Origin: an uncultured Lachnospiraceae bacterium
GTDB lineage: Bacteria; Bacillota; Clostridia; Lachnospirales; Lachnospiraceae
Reading direction: 5' to 3'
Assembly (NCBI GenBank): GCA_900317915.1
Contig: ONIO01000010.1
Location: forward strand, 1 to 44,676
Length of the DNA: 44,676 nucleotides
The notes beneath the pieces were generated by a model that saw only the letters and a list, made by a program, of their open reading frames with translations, was not told the DNA's origin and did not search any database. The position numbers were made by a program, and so were the translations under genes. Shown piece by piece: positions 43,035 to 44,676 of the stretch; position 1 is the stretch's first letter; every line of letters starts with the position of its first letter.

Positions 43035-43064
43035 AAGTTGGAAAAAGGAAAGAAGGAAAAAGAA

Positions 43065-43439
43065 ATGAAGGAAATTGTTAGTACAAAAAATGCACCTGCA
43101 GCAATTGGTCCTTACTCACAGGCTAACAAGGTAGGTAATCTGGTATTCACCTCTGGAATCATCGGTGTGGATCCTGAGACCGGAGTCGCAGCAGATGGCA
43201 GTGTCGCTCAGGCAGAACGTGCTTTCTTAAGTCTCTCTAATCTATTAGAGGCTGCTGGATCTAGTATGTCTAAGGTAATTAAAACAACGGTATTCATTAA
43301 GAATATGGATGACTTCGCAGCAATCAATGAAGTCTATGCCAAGTACTTCCCAGCTCCATATCCATCCCGTAGCTGTGTAGAAGTCGCAAGACTTCCTAAG
43401 GATCTCTTGATTGAGATCGAGGCAATCGCAGAAGTGTAA
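43065..43439 (+). CDS. ridA: RidA-family enamine/imine deaminase
   Basis: 124 residues from ATG 43065, chosen for AAGGA seven bases upstream; a TTG at 43038 in frame has no ribosome site. RidA hydrolyses reactive 2-aminoacrylate and related imines made by PLP enzymes. Family features: STKNAPAAIGPYSQANKVGN (5-24), VFTSGIIGVDPETG, ICP-like TTVFIKNMDDFAAINEVYAK, and PYPSRSCVEVARLPKD with the substrate-binding Arg. It ends at a strong bidirectional terminator. Confidence 0.93.
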   Translation: MKEIVSTKNAPAAIGPYSQANKVGNLVFTSGIIGVDPETGVAADGSVAQAERAFLSLSNLLEAAGSSMSKVIKTTVFIKNMDDFAAINEVYAKYFPAPYPSRSCVEVARLPKDLLIEIEAIAEV

Positions 43440-43440
43440 T

Positions 43441-43490
43441 AAAAAAAGCAGTTCCCCTAGAATCTTTAGGATTCTAAGAGAACTGCTTTT
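43441..43490. terminator. Bidirectional terminator between ridA and cvfB
   Basis: A long stem (AGCAGTTC...CTAGAATC with GATTCTA...GAACTGCT, small internal bulges) is flanked by seven A residues on the left and a T-run on the right, so it serves ridA on the plus strand and the convergent S1 gene on the minus strand. Confidence 0.92.
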
Positions 43491-43492
43491 CT

Positions 43493-44323
43493 CTATGCTA
43501 AGCGAATCTTACCATTATCAATGGTGACCTTACGCTCCTTATAGAGATGTCCAACGGCACGCTTAAATGCATTCTTAGACATGCCAGTCTCTCGAAAGAT
43601 AACCTCTGGAGATGCCTTCTCTGAGAAAGGAAGGACACCAGCATAGGAAGCTAAGAGGTCTAAGACCTTCTGCGCATCCTCAGGGATTTCCTCCACTGCA
43701 GACTTACGCATGGATACATCCAGCTTACCATCCTCCTTCACACCAGTGACACGGAGGTCTACTACATCACCAATTCTAAGATGTCTCGTATTCTCAAACT
43801 TAGGAATCATGGCATCATACTGATCATCAACGGCCACAAAGGTTCCAAACTCATAACCGAATTCATAGACACGACCAGTTACCATATCTCCCTTAGAATA
43901 AGGAGCATGATGGCTTAAGAGCTTGAAGATACCTCTCATAGACGCAGCCAGTCGGCCAGACTTATCTATATAGAGACGAGCCAGGATCTCATCACCAGGC
44001 TCTACCCTCCCCTTCATCTCACGATATGGAAGGAAGAGATCCTTCTCCAATCCCCAGTCTAAGAAAGCGCCAATCTTCGTCACTTCCTTAACAGTAAGAA
44101 CTGCAAAGTGATTCAGTGTAACCTTAGGCTCTCTTGTGGTGGAAATCAGGCGGTCCTCAGAATCCTTATATAAGAAGACACGAACCATATCTCCAACCTG
44201 TGCACCCTCTGGCACATCCTTCTTAGGTAGAAGCACGGTATCCTTACCGCCATCCTCTCCCAGGTACGCGCCGAAGTCCTTAAAACGAACCAGTTTCAGT
44301 GCCTGCATCTCTCCAAGTTTCAT
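43493..44323 (-). CDS. cvfB: CvfB-type S1 RNA-binding protein
   Basis: 276 residues. Domain order: S1-like domain 1 (1-65), S1-like domain 2 (about 70-135, LTVKEVTKIGAFLDWGLEKD), an S1 domain (about 145-210, GDMVTGRVYEFGYEFGTFVA), and a C-terminal winged helix (about 220-276, IFRETGMSKNAFKRAVGHLY). This is the CvfB arrangement; the family binds RNA and influences virulence-gene expression in staphylococci. AAGGGAAT lies before ATG 44323. The structured repeat copy B forms its upstream leader. Confidence 0.9.
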   Translation of the reverse strand: MKLGEMQALKLVRFKDFGAYLGEDGGKDTVLLPKKDVPEGAQVGDMVRVFLYKDSEDRLISTTREPKVTLNHFAVLTVKEVTKIGAFLDWGLEKDLFLPYREMKGRVEPGDEILARLYIDKSGRLAASMRGIFKLLSHHAPYSKGDMVTGRVYEFGYEFGTFVAVDDQYDAMIPKFENTRHLRIGDVVDLRVTGVKEDGKLDVSMRKSAVEEIPEDAQKVLDLLASYAGVLPFSEKASPEVIFRETGMSKNAFKRAVGHLYKERKVTIDNGKIRLA

Positions 44324-44337
44324 ATGTTATTCCCTTC

Positions 44338-44450
44338 TGTACTTCCGTTCTAGTGGCAGCCTTCTGCCATCAAGTCGGTATTTCCGTTCCTTAGGGCTAT
44401 GCCCCTGTTTCCTTCTCGTCTGATCACTAGGATTTCTCCGACTGCGTTAA
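44338..44450 (-). repeat. Structured repeat element, copy B (compact), in the cvfB leader
   Basis: The blocks GTTTCCTTCTCGTC (44407-44420) and the 21-bp block 44430-44450 (CTCCGACTGCGTTAA end) also bound copy A at 7515-7717. On the minus strand the segment between the thioesterase stop and cvfB can fold as CCTAGTG...CACTAG enclosing AGGG/CCCT, CGG/CCG and GGCAG/CTGCC hairpins. The element supplies the last codons (LTQSEKS) and stop of the thioesterase gene. Confidence 0.7.
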
Positions 44451-44676
44451 AAATCGTATCACAGCCAGGATCTCTCCTGCCTCATCCTTCATAAGCACCG
44501 TGGTGTCATGATCTGTCGCTGCCGCGGAAATATAGACCATGTCCTTCAGCACGGCTTGCTTGCGATACTCAGTGCGAATCCCAGTAATGTGGCTTCCTGT
44601 TGGAAGCACCGCCAAAGCCTCCTCAATATAATGAGAATTATTCATGTGATTATTGGTATCCAAATAGGACCGTGGC
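44427..44676 (-). CDS. Acyl-ACP thioesterase (partial, C-terminal part)
   Basis: About 82 codons are visible; the start lies beyond the window. The hot-dog thioesterase signature is clear in YLDTNNHMNNSHYIEEAL, the D-x-N-x-H-x-N-N pattern of FatA/FatB-type and bacterial acyl-ACP thioesterases, which release fatty acids from acyl carrier protein. The frame reads through to the window edge (PRSY before YLD is lost from view only upstream of that). Its last seven residues, LTQSEKS, are encoded by the repeat element copy B, the same tail as in the MATE gene at 7679. Confidence 0.82.
   Translation of the reverse strand, partial: PRSYLDTNNHMNNSHYIEEALAVLPTGSHITGIRTEYRKQAVLKDMVYISAAATDHDTTVLMKDEAGEILAVIRFLTQSEKS

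Overview
The window looks like the chromosome of a low-GC Gram-positive anaerobe of the class Clostridia, most like Lachnospiraceae. The reasons are inferential: the gene order hom / ACT protein / prfB / S41 protease / ftsX / ftsE, strong AGGAGG-type ribosome sites, an FMN riboswitch before ribU, LacI-controlled glucan operons and single-gene ThrH, CvfB and YjfB homologues. No rRNA, tRNA, CRISPR array or intact transposon was seen.

Layout. Positions 1-11660 are housekeeping and small accessory genes, mostly on the minus strand: the tsaE-tsaB-rimI (t6A / ribosomal acetylation) operon, a riboswitch-controlled riboflavin importer, thrH, the RNA-binding protein Tex, a histidine-rich CsoR-type repressor, a Nudix hydrolase, a MATE exporter behind a SprA-like metallopeptidase-like gene, a DUF2752 membrane protein and glycerol kinase.

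Positions about 11925-32463 form an alpha-glucan utilisation island that looks more AT-rich than its flanks. Operon 1 (minus, promoter near 21240 to terminator at 11925) encodes a surface protein with three CBM26-like starch-binding modules, a maltodextrin-type ABC importer (binding protein and two permeases), an intracellular neopullulanase/cyclomaltodextrinase, a LacI regulator and a secreted CGTase-like amylase. Operon 2 (minus) encodes a second LacI, a second sugar ABC importer, a GH31 alpha-glucosidase and beta-phosphoglucomutase. Divergent from it, on the plus strand, is an overlapping pair: a six-hairpin glycosidase-like protein of unclear family and a GH65 phosphorylase with a short C-terminus. 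Inferred flow: starch is bound and cut outside, oligosaccharides are imported, trimmed by GH13, GH31 and the six-hairpin enzyme, and a disaccharide is phosphorolysed by GH65 to beta-glucose-1-phosphate, which PgmB turns into glucose-6-phosphate. Neither importer has its own ATPase. Similar LacI operators (core AAACGTTT) occur at both control regions. The right edge of the island is a 341-bp relic of an IS3-family element.

Positions 32503-44676 return to core genes: hom, an ACT protein, prfB, a C-terminal processing protease, ftsX and ftsE, a CdaR/PucR-type regulator, a 657-bp AT-rich gap with a cluster of DnaA-box-like 9-mers, an SH3/NlpC-P60 cell-wall hydrolase, thioredoxin reductase, a YjfB-like protein, ridA, cvfB and the end of an acyl-ACP thioesterase.

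Most notable: the DnaA-box cluster at 39930-40012; a dispersed structured repeat that supplies the last codons and stop of two unrelated genes (7679 and 44427); a perfect 48-bp in-frame duplication inside tsaB; a MATE gene with no standard start codon; and the overlapping unknown glycosidase/GH65 pair beside an IS relic.
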